The position numbers and the translations under genes were made by a program. 64,000 nt of DNA, taken from NCBI RefSeq assembly GCF_910589745.1, contig NZ_OU342399.1:248001-312000 (forward strand), given 5' to 3'. Positions within the stretch are counted from its first letter, which is position 1; every line of letters begins with the position of its first letter. This document shows, piece after piece, positions 27,052 through 36,800 of the stretch. Origin of the DNA: Candidatus Arcticimaribacter forsetii (GTDB taxonomy: Bacteria > Bacteroidota > Bacteroidia > Flavobacteriales > Flavobacteriaceae). The notes beneath the pieces were generated by a model that saw nothing but the letters and a program-made list of their open reading frames with translations, was not told where the DNA came from and made no database searches.

Positions 27052-27606
27052 ATGAAGCAGACGTTATTAATTGGTTTTATTATATTATGTTTAATTGGTT
27101 GTCAAGACAGTACCTTACCAAAGCCCAAAGCATATTTTAGTTTAAATTATCCTAATCCAGTGTATGAAAAAATTGAACACGACTGCCCTTATACTTTTGA
27201 TATAAATAAAAGAGCTGAATTGGTTTCTCAAAAAAAATGTTGGAATAAGATCTCATATCCAGAGATGAAAGCAACCGTATATCTTTCTTATGTTCCCATA
27301 AAAAACAATCTTGATTCTCTTTTGTATGATGCCTATCAAATGCCCAGTAAGCATGTTATAAAGGCAGAAGAAATTCCGGAGCGGGTGTTCCAAAATGAAA
27401 AAGAAAGAGTTTATGGAACTCTTTTCCGAGTGGTGGGAGAAGCAGCTTCTCAGGTACAGTTTTTTTTAACAGACAGCACAGACCACTTTCTAGTTGGATC
27501 TTTATATTTTTATACAAGACCAAATTACGATTCACTTATGCCAGCTGCTCAGTACGTTGAAAACGACATGATGCGCTTGATGGAATCTTTTGAATGGAAA
27601 GATTAG
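27052..27606 (+). CDS. gldD: Gliding motility lipoprotein GldD
   Basis: A 184-residue lipoprotein required for gliding and T9SS export in Flavobacterium. The SPII leader is MKQTLLIGFIILCLIGC with the lipidated cysteine at 17. The YFSLNYPNPVYEKIEHDCPYTF block is the GldD signature. The ATG at 27052 is chosen because it gives this leader. A longer frame from inside gldE would not. Its position after ssb and gldE is the conserved one. Confidence 0.92.
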   Translation: MKQTLLIGFIILCLIGCQDSTLPKPKAYFSLNYPNPVYEKIEHDCPYTFDINKRAELVSQKKCWNKISYPEMKATVYLSYVPIKNNLDSLLYDAYQMPSKHVIKAEEIPERVFQNEKERVYGTLFRVVGEAASQVQFFLTDSTDHFLVGSLYFYTRPNYDSLMPAAQYVENDMMRLMESFEWKD

Positions 27607-27610
27607 AAAG

Positions 27611-27991
27611 TTACTTGGAGGTTAAATCCTTAAAAGAAGTAACACGTTCATTTTGAATTACTGTGTAAGCATCACCTACACTTTTAACGATTGTATCTAA
27701 TGCTTTTTCTTGAATAAAGTTAGGGTCAAATACGATTTGAGCAATAGAACTTTCAAAGTCTACTAGAGCAGACTCAATTCCTGGAGTTGAATTTAATTTC
27801 TTTTGAATTGCTGCAGCACATCCAATTGCACAGGTCATACCAGTTATTTTCAATTCGTTTTTTACTAAATTTTCTTGATTTAGTTCAATCTTTTCTGGAA
27901 CAATTGTTTCTATAACTTTAACTTCAGCACTCTTTTGTTTACAGGAAGTTAAGGATAGAATACAACTTAGTAGGATAAGGATGTTTTTCAT
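27611..27991 (-). CDS. Lipoprotein with heavy-metal-associated (HMA) domain
   Basis: A 126-residue lipoprotein (leader MKNILILLSCILSLTSC) with a single HMA fold. The metal-binding loop reads GMTCAIGC, that is C-x3-C, where classic HMA domains have C-x2-C, and GIESALVDFESSIAQIVFDP completes the domain. It may bind or hand over a metal in the periplasm or outer membrane. No P-type ATPase is adjacent. A minus-strand TATTTTTG at 28003-28010 is a fair promoter element. Confidence 0.82.
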   Translation of the reverse strand: MKNILILLSCILSLTSCKQKSAEVKVIETIVPEKIELNQENLVKNELKITGMTCAIGCAAAIQKKLNSTPGIESALVDFESSIAQIVFDPNFIQEKALDTIVKSVGDAYTVIQNERVTSFKDLTSK

Positions 27992-28002
27992 CTCTTTTTT
28001 TT

Positions 28003-28010
28003 CAAAAATA
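28003..28010 (-). promoter_or_regulatory. Candidate -7 promoter element for the HMA lipoprotein
   Basis: Minus-strand TATTTTTG, 11 bases before the ATG at 27991, fitting TAnnTTTG. A -33 element is not evident. Confidence 0.4.
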
Positions 28011-28067
28011 CTGATTAATTAGGAAATCAATTCTATAAAATTCATCACATTTGTAAAAAGAAATTTC

Positions 28068-28952
28068 ATGTCAATATCCTTTAAGAAATGGGCGTATTTA
28101 TTTTCGCTTTCACTAATTTGGGGGAGTTCGTATATTTTAATTAAAAAAGGACTCATAGGACTTACTCCACTTCAGTTAGGTTCTTTCAGGATTTTGTTTA
28201 CAACTGTTATCTTGTTGTTATTTGGATCAAAGTCGCTTAAAGGTTTGACCAAAACCCAATGGAAATGGCTCGCTTACACTGGCTTTTATGGTACTTTTTT
28301 TCCTGCATTCCTTTTTGCATTTGCAGAAACTGAAGTAAATAGTTCTGTAGCCTCTGTACTCAACGGATTAACCCCATTATTTACATTAATATTTGCCTTC
28401 TTTTTTTATCAGATTAAAATTGTAAAAAAGCAAGTCTTAGGAGTTTTAGTAGGTTTTTGTGGGACTCTTTTACTTGTAATTCAAGAATTTTCTATCAGTA
28501 CTTCAAATGACCCTAGGTATTCTTTACTCGTTGTTTGTTCTTCTGTTTTTTATGGAATTAATGTTAACATTCTTAAAAAGAAACTCTCCGATGTTTCTCC
28601 AATGGCTATTGCTTTAGGTAACTTTTTAATGATTGCACCACCCGCTTTAGTAATTTTGATCTTTTCTAAATTTAACTGGTTAGGTTTTTATCAGGAAGAA
28701 GCTACAATTACTTCATTAGGATATATTCTAATTCTTTCTCTATTTGGGACAGCACTTGCAAAAGTTATGTTTAATAAATTGCTCGATTTATCATCCCCTG
28801 TATTTGCTGTTTCAATAACATATTTACTACCTATTGTTGCCATTGGATGGGGTTTAATTGACGGTGAGGAATTTGGCGGGTTACAATGGATTGCAGCCTT
28901 GTTAATTATTGGAGGTGTATATTTGGTAACAGAAACAAAAAAAGCACCTTAA
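28068..28952 (+). CDS. DMT-family (EamA) transporter
   Basis: A 294-residue inner-membrane protein of ten hydrophobic helices in two EamA halves. The first has LSLIWGSSYILIKKGL and the second ends in IGGVYLVTETKK. The drug/metabolite transporter superfamily exports diverse metabolites and the substrate is not predictable. It stands alone and ends in a bidirectional terminator facing the M16 pair. Confidence 0.88.
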   Translation: MSISFKKWAYLFSLSLIWGSSYILIKKGLIGLTPLQLGSFRILFTTVILLLFGSKSLKGLTKTQWKWLAYTGFYGTFFPAFLFAFAETEVNSSVASVLNGLTPLFTLIFAFFFYQIKIVKKQVLGVLVGFCGTLLLVIQEFSISTSNDPRYSLLVVCSSVFYGINVNILKKKLSDVSPMAIALGNFLMIAPPALVILIFSKFNWLGFYQEEATITSLGYILILSLFGTALAKVMFNKLLDLSSPVFAVSITYLLPIVAIGWGLIDGEEFGGLQWIAALLIIGGVYLVTETKKAP

Positions 28953-28964
28953 TAAGGTGCTTTT
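28940..28964. terminator. Bidirectional terminator
   Basis: An 11-bp perfect stem (AAAAGCACCTT with AAGGTGCTTTT, three-base loop) overlaps the transporter stop and lies 22 bases from the convergent M16 gene stop. A and T runs flank both sides, so it can serve both genes. Confidence 0.9.
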
Positions 28965-28985
28965 AAAGTGAATTATTGATATTTA

Positions 28986-31052
28986 TTATTCAAATTTTGA
29001 ACTATCTACAGCTCCGTTTAATTCAATTGACTGAGTAATAAAGTCTATTGATTGCGGTCCAAAAGATTGAGTTACTTTATGAGGAAATAAAACTCCTTCG
29101 ACTGTTTTGTAGTCTCCTATCAAAGTTTCTTGAGTAATTGTATTTCCCTGCATTTCTTGAGTTTCTGAAATTTTTATCTTCAAAAAGGTTTCTTGAGAGT
29201 AAAAGAATGATTTAGTGGGAGACACTGCTAATTCGTATGCAGCTTCTCCGTTTACATCAGCTACACTAGCTTTTATGTTCGCTGAATCTAAACCTAGTTC
29301 TGCAAAAATTTGACTCTCTGCTATAGCAGTTGCTAACTCATCTCCGCTGAGGTCGATTTTTTGACCTTGAGCTTCCATATATCCTTTGTCTTTATTAACG
29401 ACTTGTTTTTGCATTACATTTCCCATCATACTTATTTCTAAAGAAGACTGGTTCTGATTTGTTTTTGTAGATACAATTTGAAGTGTCATACCTTGCATAC
29501 TTCCCTGAGCAACTTCTTTTTTAGAGGATATGCTTTTTAATTTATCGAGACCACCTATAGCATCTATATAGTTTCCTAATATTGATGCAGAAGTAACACC
29601 TTCTGGCAGCATACTTGAATAGTCTGGACGCTCAGTAGATGCACCATATTTATCGTAAAAGGAGATTTTGAGAGGTTTTCCAAAAGGAGAAACTTTTTCT
29701 AAGTTTTCAAGAACTTCACTTCCTTTTCCAGTAACAAATATTCGTGCATTATCAAGTTTGATATGTTTTTTGGTTGCTGCCAAAACATCTTCAACGGTAA
29801 CCGCATTAATTTTCTGAAGGTATGTTTTATAAAAATCCTCAGGGAGGTTTTCAGTTTTAATACTTAAAGCATATCGAGCAATAGTTCTTGGACTTTCTAG
29901 TGCTAAAACAAAATCACCAACATATTTAGCTTTTGCTTTGTCTAATTCTGCTTGTGTAACTTCTTCAACTCTAATCTTATCTAGTTCTTTAACTAACTCA
30001 ACAACCGAACTATCGGTAACTGCATTCCGAACAGAAGCAAAGGCTTTAATTCTAGCACGTGTATATTTATTGGTTTGCATTCTTGAATAAGAACCATAGG
30101 TAAATCCTTTGTCTTCTCTAAGGTTTAAGAACAAACGAGCTTCTCCTCCTCCTCCAAGGATGCTGTTTCCTAAAAGCATTGGGAAGTAATCAGGATGTGT
30201 TTTTTTAATGTTATTTGTAAACCCAACGGAAACTTCCGATTGAACAGCATTAGGCATTTCAGTAAAATGAATTTCCAATTCGGAACTGTTTTTAGCAGGT
30301 TCAAACTCATAAGCATCAGGGGCATCCCCTTTCCATTTTTTAAAAAGACGAGTAACTTGTTTTTTTATTGTTTTAAAATCTACATCACCAATAATTACTA
30401 AGTATGCATTTTTGGGATTGTAATTTGAATCGTAGTATTTTTTTACATTATCTAAAGTTAAGTTTGCTACTGTTTCAACTTTAGTGAATTCCCCATAAGG
30501 GTGATTTGCACCATAAGTAATTAAGTTTTCTACACGAGCAGCTGCAGCAGGTACACTTTTTTCGTCCGATTTAAGACCTTCGATTAGTTTTTCTTTTTCT
30601 TTTTCAAACTCTTCTTGTAAGAAATTAGGGTTTAGAGCTGCGTCGGCTAATAACTCTAAAACTCTTGGGAAATATCTCGATAAAGACGAAGCAAAAGCAC
30701 TTGAAGAACCAAAACTGAGAGAAGCTCCCATGAAGTCGATTTCTTCTTCAAAATCATTTTTAGAAATACTTAAAGATCCTTTGCCAAGCATGCTTCCAAG
30801 CAAACTGTTAGCACCAGCATAATCCCCTTCAAAAATAGGAGGGTTGTCAATATTTAGTGTTACCGCTGCTCTTGGAAGTTTATGGTTTTCAACAACCATT
30901 ACTGTCATTCCATTTTTTAGGGTAAAGGTTTGAGGTTCGTCTAATTGTATAACAGGAGCTGGTCCTGGAGTTGGTTGTACGCTTCTATCGATCTGAGCCG
31001 CAAGACTAGAAATGCTAAAAAGCGCTATATAGAGGATGTATATTTTTTTCAT
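28986..31052 (-). CDS. M16 peptidase family, inactive partner subunit
   Basis: A 688-residue secreted protein with two M16 domains. The position of the zinc motif HxxEH is taken by LLGSMLGKGS, so it lacks the metal site. The GGGGEARLFLNLRE segment with Arg and Tyr downstream is the substrate-binding part kept by inactive partners. The last ~200 residues form an extra domain seen in Bacteroidota M16 partners. The ATG at 31052 gives a clean signal peptide ending SLAAQ. It follows the active subunit by 13 bases, and the two probably form a heterodimeric periplasmic peptidase. Confidence 0.9.
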   Translation of the reverse strand: MKKIYILYIALFSISSLAAQIDRSVQPTPGPAPVIQLDEPQTFTLKNGMTVMVVENHKLPRAAVTLNIDNPPIFEGDYAGANSLLGSMLGKGSLSISKNDFEEEIDFMGASLSFGSSSAFASSLSRYFPRVLELLADAALNPNFLQEEFEKEKEKLIEGLKSDEKSVPAAAARVENLITYGANHPYGEFTKVETVANLTLDNVKKYYDSNYNPKNAYLVIIGDVDFKTIKKQVTRLFKKWKGDAPDAYEFEPAKNSSELEIHFTEMPNAVQSEVSVGFTNNIKKTHPDYFPMLLGNSILGGGGEARLFLNLREDKGFTYGSYSRMQTNKYTRARIKAFASVRNAVTDSSVVELVKELDKIRVEEVTQAELDKAKAKYVGDFVLALESPRTIARYALSIKTENLPEDFYKTYLQKINAVTVEDVLAATKKHIKLDNARIFVTGKGSEVLENLEKVSPFGKPLKISFYDKYGASTERPDYSSMLPEGVTSASILGNYIDAIGGLDKLKSISSKKEVAQGSMQGMTLQIVSTKTNQNQSSLEISMMGNVMQKQVVNKDKGYMEAQGQKIDLSGDELATAIAESQIFAELGLDSANIKASVADVNGEAAYELAVSPTKSFFYSQETFLKIKISETQEMQGNTITQETLIGDYKTVEGVLFPHKVTQSFGPQSIDFITQSIELNGAVDSSKFE

Positions 31053-31065
31053 TTTAAAAGAGTTT

Positions 31066-32379
31066 TTATTTAGATGATTCTGGTAAATAATCAAGAACTA
31101 AACGTTGATTTGGGTTAAGATATTTTTTAGCAACTTCTTGAATTTCTTCTCTACTAATAGATCGATAAATTTCTATTTCAGAGTTAATTAAATTAGTGTC
31201 TCCAAAAAAGGCATAATACTCAGCTAAAGAGTTTGCAATTCCCTCAACAGATGAATTTGAATCAACAAAATTCGCTTCAAATTTGTTTTGAAGTTTTTGA
31301 TAGTCCTTTTCAGAAATTAATTCTTTTTGAATTTTAACTACCTCTTCATCAATTCCGCTTATAATACTTTTAAGAGGAGTGTCACCCAATGGTAATCCAA
31401 ATATTAAATACATTCCATAATCTTCTTGACTAACATTGAATGCACCAACTTGAAGAGCCATTTTTTCTTCATCTACCATTTTACGGTATAACTTAGAAGA
31501 GTTTCCATCAGTTAAATAAGCAGAGATCATGTCTAAAACTCGTGAATCTCTAGTTTTAATAGAAGGCATTCTATAAGCTGCAACTACAGCTGGAATTTGA
31601 ATGTTAGAATCATATGCCTTAGCAGTGATAGGCTCAGTAATTGGCTCCTCTTTTGCTAATGTTCGAACAACTTCTGCACCTCTTGGGATCTCGCTAAAGT
31701 AGTCCGAAATCATTTTTTTAGTTTCATCAATTTGAATATCCCCTGCTACCACAAGAATTGCGTTATTAGGAACATAATATTTTTTATTAAAAGCTAAAAA
31801 CTCATCCAGTGTTGCATCATCTAAATGTTGCATTTCTCCGATTGTAGTGTGTTTGTATGGATGATTAACGAAAAGATTTTTCTTAACATTTTCGAAAAAT
31901 TTACCATAAGGACTATTATCTACCCGAAGTCTTTTTTCTTCCTTAACAACTTCATTTTGGGTGTCTACACCTATTTTATTAATTACAGGGTGTAACATTC
32001 GCTCAGATTCAAGCCATAGAGCTAATTTTACATTGTTTGATGGAAAAACCTCATAGTAATAGGTATAGTCATCGTTGGTATATGCATTGTTTTTTCCTCC
32101 GTTAGAGGAAACAATACTGAACCATTCTCCTCTTTCAATATTTTTGGTTCCTTCAAATAATAAATGTTCAAAGAAATGAGCAAAACCAGTGCGGTCAGCT
32201 AGTTCGTCTTTTGCACCTACATGATACAAAACAGAGGTTGTTACTACAGGAGCGGTGTTGTCTTGGTGTAAGATAACATGAAGCCCATTGTCTAAATCAT
32301 ATTCTGTAAACGAAACTTCTTGAGCCTGAACACCTACTACAAATAGACTGATTAATAGATAAGAGATGTATTCTTTCAT
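31066..32379 (-). CDS. M16 zinc metallopeptidase, active subunit
   Basis: A 437-residue secreted peptidase with signal peptide MKEYISYLLISLFVVGVQAQ. The inverted zinc motif is complete: H68-F-F-E71-H72, with the distal glutamate in NEVVKEEKR near 147. M16 enzymes cut peptides of moderate length inside a clam-shell chamber. The next gene encodes its inactive partner. Confidence 0.93.
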   Translation of the reverse strand: MKEYISYLLISLFVVGVQAQEVSFTEYDLDNGLHVILHQDNTAPVVTTSVLYHVGAKDELADRTGFAHFFEHLLFEGTKNIERGEWFSIVSSNGGKNNAYTNDDYTYYYEVFPSNNVKLALWLESERMLHPVINKIGVDTQNEVVKEEKRLRVDNSPYGKFFENVKKNLFVNHPYKHTTIGEMQHLDDATLDEFLAFNKKYYVPNNAILVVAGDIQIDETKKMISDYFSEIPRGAEVVRTLAKEEPITEPITAKAYDSNIQIPAVVAAYRMPSIKTRDSRVLDMISAYLTDGNSSKLYRKMVDEEKMALQVGAFNVSQEDYGMYLIFGLPLGDTPLKSIISGIDEEVVKIQKELISEKDYQKLQNKFEANFVDSNSSVEGIANSLAEYYAFFGDTNLINSEIEIYRSISREEIQEVAKKYLNPNQRLVLDYLPESSK

Positions 32380-32489
32380 GATTTTAAATTTATTAAGTAC
32401 AATATAAGACGTTATAAAACTAATAAAGTTACAACAGTAAATAAATTAAATAAAATAGGTACTTCAAATATACTGCAACCGTTATTCTA

Positions 32490-32517
32490 TTTGTTTTATA
32501 AAATGACATTATATTTG
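32490..32517 (+). promoter_or_regulatory. Promoter before the thiolase remnant and T9SS adhesin pair
   Basis: TTTG at 32490-32493 and TATATTTG at 32510-32517 are 16 bases apart, a canonical Bacteroidota promoter, 30 bases before the thiolase ATG. Because the next genes follow with minimal gaps, it may drive them all. Confidence 0.6.
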
Positions 32518-32547
32518 TTCTGTTTATTGAAACCAAAAACACCATAA

Positions 32548-32910
32548 ATGAAAATAAGTAAGGCTGTAATTGTATCTGCAAAGAGAACTCCTTTAGGTAA
32601 ATTTATGGGTGGTTTGTCAACTATCACTGCTTCTAAATTAGGTTCAATTGCAATTCAAGGAGCACTTGAATCAATTGAACTTAAAGCATCCGAAGTTGAT
32701 GAGGCTTTCATGGGAAATACACTCCAAGCTGGTCTTGGTCAGGCTCCAGCAAAGCAAGCCGCTATTTATGCTGGAATCCCCGATACAGTTCCCTCTACTA
32801 CTGTAAATAAGGTTTGCTCTTCAGGTATGAAAACGAATAATGTAACCCTTGGTGCTGCTGCAATTTGTAATGGAGGTGGTGGAGCTTCTGCAATAATTTT
32901 TAAAAGATAA
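32548..32910 (+). pseudogene. Acetyl-CoA acetyltransferase (thiolase) with internal deletion
   Basis: The frame encodes 120 residues. Residues 1-95 are the normal start of a thiolase, including the active-site cysteine in NKVCSSGMK. The last ~20 residues (LGAAAICNGGGGASAIIF) are the normal end of a thiolase, which carries the second catalytic cysteine. About 270 middle residues, including the GHP histidine, are missing, yet the frame stays open. The product cannot be an active thiolase. It is an in-frame internal deletion or an assembly fault. The PorP/SprF gene starts one base after its stop. Confidence 0.85.
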
Positions 32911-32911
32911 T

Positions 32912-33832
32912 TTGAAGAATTTTTATATTATACTTGTCTTATTATTATCTCTTGACAGTTACGCTCAAGAAGCTCATATTCTATTTAATAGAGTAAATAT
33001 GGGAGTTTATAATCCAGCCTTTACTGGGACACAAGGAAGTTTTGTTTCTTTCAATAGCCGTTCACAGTGGACTGGAATTAAAGATGCACCGCGAACAAAT
33101 TATCTCCTTTATTATTTGCCGAAAAAGAAAAATGTTCATTTAGGGTTTACAGCACAAAATGATCAGGTTTTTATAGAAGACAAAACTTTAGTTACTATTG
33201 ACTATAATTATCAAATTAAAATATCTGAAACTCAAAATATCTTTTTAGGATTAAAAGGGGGAGGTTTTTATAACCATATTGACGTTACTCGGCTCAATAG
33301 ATTAACCTTAGCCAACAACCCTGCTCTTGCACCCGTCGACAGCTATTTCACTCCAATTCTTGGAGTTGGAATCCAATGGCAAACACCCAAATATTTTTTA
33401 GGTTTAGGAATCCCAAGTTTATTTGATAATAAACGATTCATAGATAATGGAAGTTTCATTACAAAAGCTAATGACAAATCGTTTCTTTATTTTTCTGGAG
33501 GGGCTTCATTTGTTTTGAGTGAAGATTTTTCACTCCAACCTGTTTTAGTCTACAGATCAATAAAAGACAGCCCAGATTTATTTACAACAACAATTGCCTT
33601 AGAAATACAAAACCAATTTACGATCGGAACCGGTTTTTCAAATAACCAAAACCTTGCATTTTTCTTTTCAACTAAAGGCATAAAAGGCATAGAATTAGGT
33701 TATGGTTACGAAATTATGAATCGCGGAGATAAAACAGCGATTCAAATGGGGACCCATGAATTGATGTTACGCTTTAAGTTAGCTGAAAAAGAGGAATCAC
33801 AAATAAAGGAAGAAAATGGTCAAAGAGATTAA
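32912..33832 (+). CDS. PorP/SprF-family type IX secretion membrane protein
   Basis: A 306-residue outer-membrane protein of the PorP/SprF family. It has a signal peptide ending DSYAQ and the typical NRVNMGVYNPAFTGTQGS segment, followed by a beta-rich barrel. In Flavobacterium, SprF is needed to place the type B substrate SprB on the surface, and such genes sit next to their substrate. Here the downstream gene encodes a giant type B substrate and overlaps by 17 bases. The start is a TTG one base after the thiolase remnant stop. Confidence 0.9.
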   Translation: MKNFYIILVLLLSLDSYAQEAHILFNRVNMGVYNPAFTGTQGSFVSFNSRSQWTGIKDAPRTNYLLYYLPKKKNVHLGFTAQNDQVFIEDKTLVTIDYNYQIKISETQNIFLGLKGGGFYNHIDVTRLNRLTLANNPALAPVDSYFTPILGVGIQWQTPKYFLGLGIPSLFDNKRFIDNGSFITKANDKSFLYFSGGASFVLSEDFSLQPVLVYRSIKDSPDLFTTTIALEIQNQFTIGTGFSNNQNLAFFFSTKGIKGIELGYGYEIMNRGDKTAIQMGTHELMLRFKLAEKEESQIKEENGQRD

Positions 33833-36800
33833 GCATGTTTTTTTATTGATTTCTATCTTTTTAATAGGATTAACCACCCAAGCACAAACTACCGCAGTAG
33901 CACCAACTGGTTCTGGAACTTCTTCAGATCCCTATTTAATTAGTTCTCTTGCAAATTTGTTGTATGTAAGCGAAAATTCATACATGTGGGCGCAAGGTAT
34001 TTATATAGAACAAACTGCTGATATTGATGCTTTTGAAACCCAGTATTGGGATGATAATGATGACGATGGTGACGGAAATGCTTTCAATGACACTAACGAT
34101 ACAACTTCTGATGGAAATAATGAAGGTTGGTTACCTATAGCTACTGGAGGAAGTGGGGGTTTTAAAGCAAATTATAATGGCGGTTATTACCGTATAATAG
34201 GACTAACAATCAATCGAGATTCTTCAGACAATGTTGGTTTTATAGCGGACACCAATGGAGGTACAAATGCTGGAATTTCTAGCCTTGGGTTATTGGAAGC
34301 AAACTTTACGGTGAACTCTACATCTATTTATCACGAAATCGGAGGAATTATTGGAAGAGTAAATAACTCATCGAGCGATTTTAATTTAGATGAAGTATTT
34401 TTCGAGGGAACTATTAATATTTCTGGTGGCGTTTTTGTTTCGGGCATTTACAATTCCTGGATTGGAGGAATTGTAGGTTCTGTAGCCTCAGCGGGAGGAT
34501 CTAAATTATCGAGTTCTTATTTCAAAGGGACCATCTCTTCCACCACCAATGGATCGCAACAAATAGGAGGTTTAATAGGCTATAATTCCGGTTATGGGGT
34601 TGAAAACAGTTATTTCATTGGGAAAATTGTCGGTAATGATGGAAGTTCGGGTTCAGGATACACCAAGATTGGGAGTATTTATTTTCAAACCCGGCCAGAA
34701 TCAAATAACTATATTGTTGAAAACGTATACGCTTCTGCTACTTTTGAAAATATCAGCACAAATAGTTCTACCAAACAAGGATATTTAGTTGGAGAAGCAA
34801 ATTATTATGGCTCGAATACAGCTACCTATACTAATATTTACTACGACACAACAAAGACCTCAGGATTAGATGCTTTTGATTATAGAGATACTTCAACACA
34901 TATTTTAGATAATGTAATAGGGAAAACTTCAGCAGAATTAACAGCAGACCCCTTAGACGACTTAGACGGTTTCAAAAATTCGCCTTTTTGGAGTCATAAT
35001 TCTGCAGTTAATGACGGATATCCTTACTTAAGTGTTTGGACTGATCTTTCTTTAAGTTCTTATAATGTAACTGATACTTCAATCTCTGGAACTACAATTG
35101 GTTCTCTATCAATTTTAGACTCAAATTCTTTAACAACAGCGAATTTTTCTTTACCAGCTGGCCAAAAGGAAAATAATAAATTTGATATCGGTAGTGATGG
35201 AACTTCTTTGAATATTAATGCTACAGGAGTCCAAGATATAGCTCCCGATAAAGTTTTTAGTGTTCGTGTTCAAATGGATACTTCAGATTCAAGAACGTAT
35301 TTACGTAATTTTTCTTTACCGGTTATTTGCCCAACGGTTGCTTCTTTACCTTCTGGAACGGGTACTTCCTCGGACCCTTATTTAATATCCAATTTATCTG
35401 AGCTGCTGTGGATTTCAGAAAACTCCTCTTCATGGTCAAGTTATTTTAAACAAACTGCGGATATTGACGCCAGTAAGACGCAATTTTGGGATGATTCGGA
35501 TGATGATGGAAATGGGAATAAATACGATGACCCTAACGACTGTAATTCTGATGGAGACAATGATGGATGGCTACCTGTAGCTTTTGGAGGGGGTGTATTT
35601 AAAGGAAACTATAATGGAGCAGAATATAAAATATCCAACCTTACTTTAAACCGAGATTCGGACAATTTAGGATTTATTTCTCAAGCAAATACAGGAGAAA
35701 TTGCCAAATTAACCCTAGAGAATGTTGACTATTCCGATTCTTCAGGTGGAAAATATGTTGGAGGAGCTATTGGCTCAGCTTCAGGATCTTTCAGAATTTA
35801 TGAAGTAAGAGTAACGGGAACAATTGACGGTTCCGATTCAGGCACAGAATATTTAGGAGGATTAGCTGGTTATATGTCAGATTCATCTACAATTTATGAT
35901 TCGTCATTTAAAGGAGATGTAATCGGAAGTAGAACATTAAGTAATTATGTAGGGGGTATTGTTGGACAATATAGCTCTGAAAAAGAACTAGATCTTTGTA
36001 TTGTTTATGGTAATTCTTCCATTACTGGAGCAAACTATACAGGTGGAATAGCGGGTAAAATAGACAACGTAGATGACGGTAAATCACTCAAATTATTGGC
36101 TTCGATTGCAGATGTAACCGGGAAAGATTTCGTCGGTGGAATTGCAGGAGAAATTACCGGTACCAATTCGAATTTCAATGTAGAGTACAATTATGTTTCT
36201 GGTAATATTATAGGAGAAAACACCGTAGGTGGGATGCTGGGTAAATTCGATGATTTTTCTGGATATGTTGTTCAGTATAACGTAGTAACTTCCATTGCCT
36301 CGTCAACAAATGGTTTTGGAGAAGTTGACCCTAGTGTAGAACAACCTTGGAGTTCAGTTGGATTAACCACATATTTTGATAATGAACGCGCATTAGAATC
36401 GTCTTCCCAAGCGGCGACAGGGAAGTCTACAGCCGATATGAAAGACCGTAATACTTTTATTAACGGATGGGGAGGAACACACTTTACCGATAATTTCACA
36501 ATCGATGCCGATATAAATGAGGGTTATCCTTTGCCTCGAGGTTCCTTTTTTGATTTTTCACCACCAACACTTAGCATAAGTTCGTTGCTTAGTTCACCAA
36601 CAGATACCAATCCAATTATTTTGACGGCAACTTCAAATGAAAATATTACTGGACTTACACTAAGTGATTTTGTGTGTAATGGATGTACAATCGAAAGTTT
36701 TTCTGGGAGTGGGACCAGCTATTCTTTGACGGTTTCCCCTACCTCTTCGGATGTTTTGGTTGAAGTTACAGTTGCAACTAATACCTTCGATGATCTTGCA

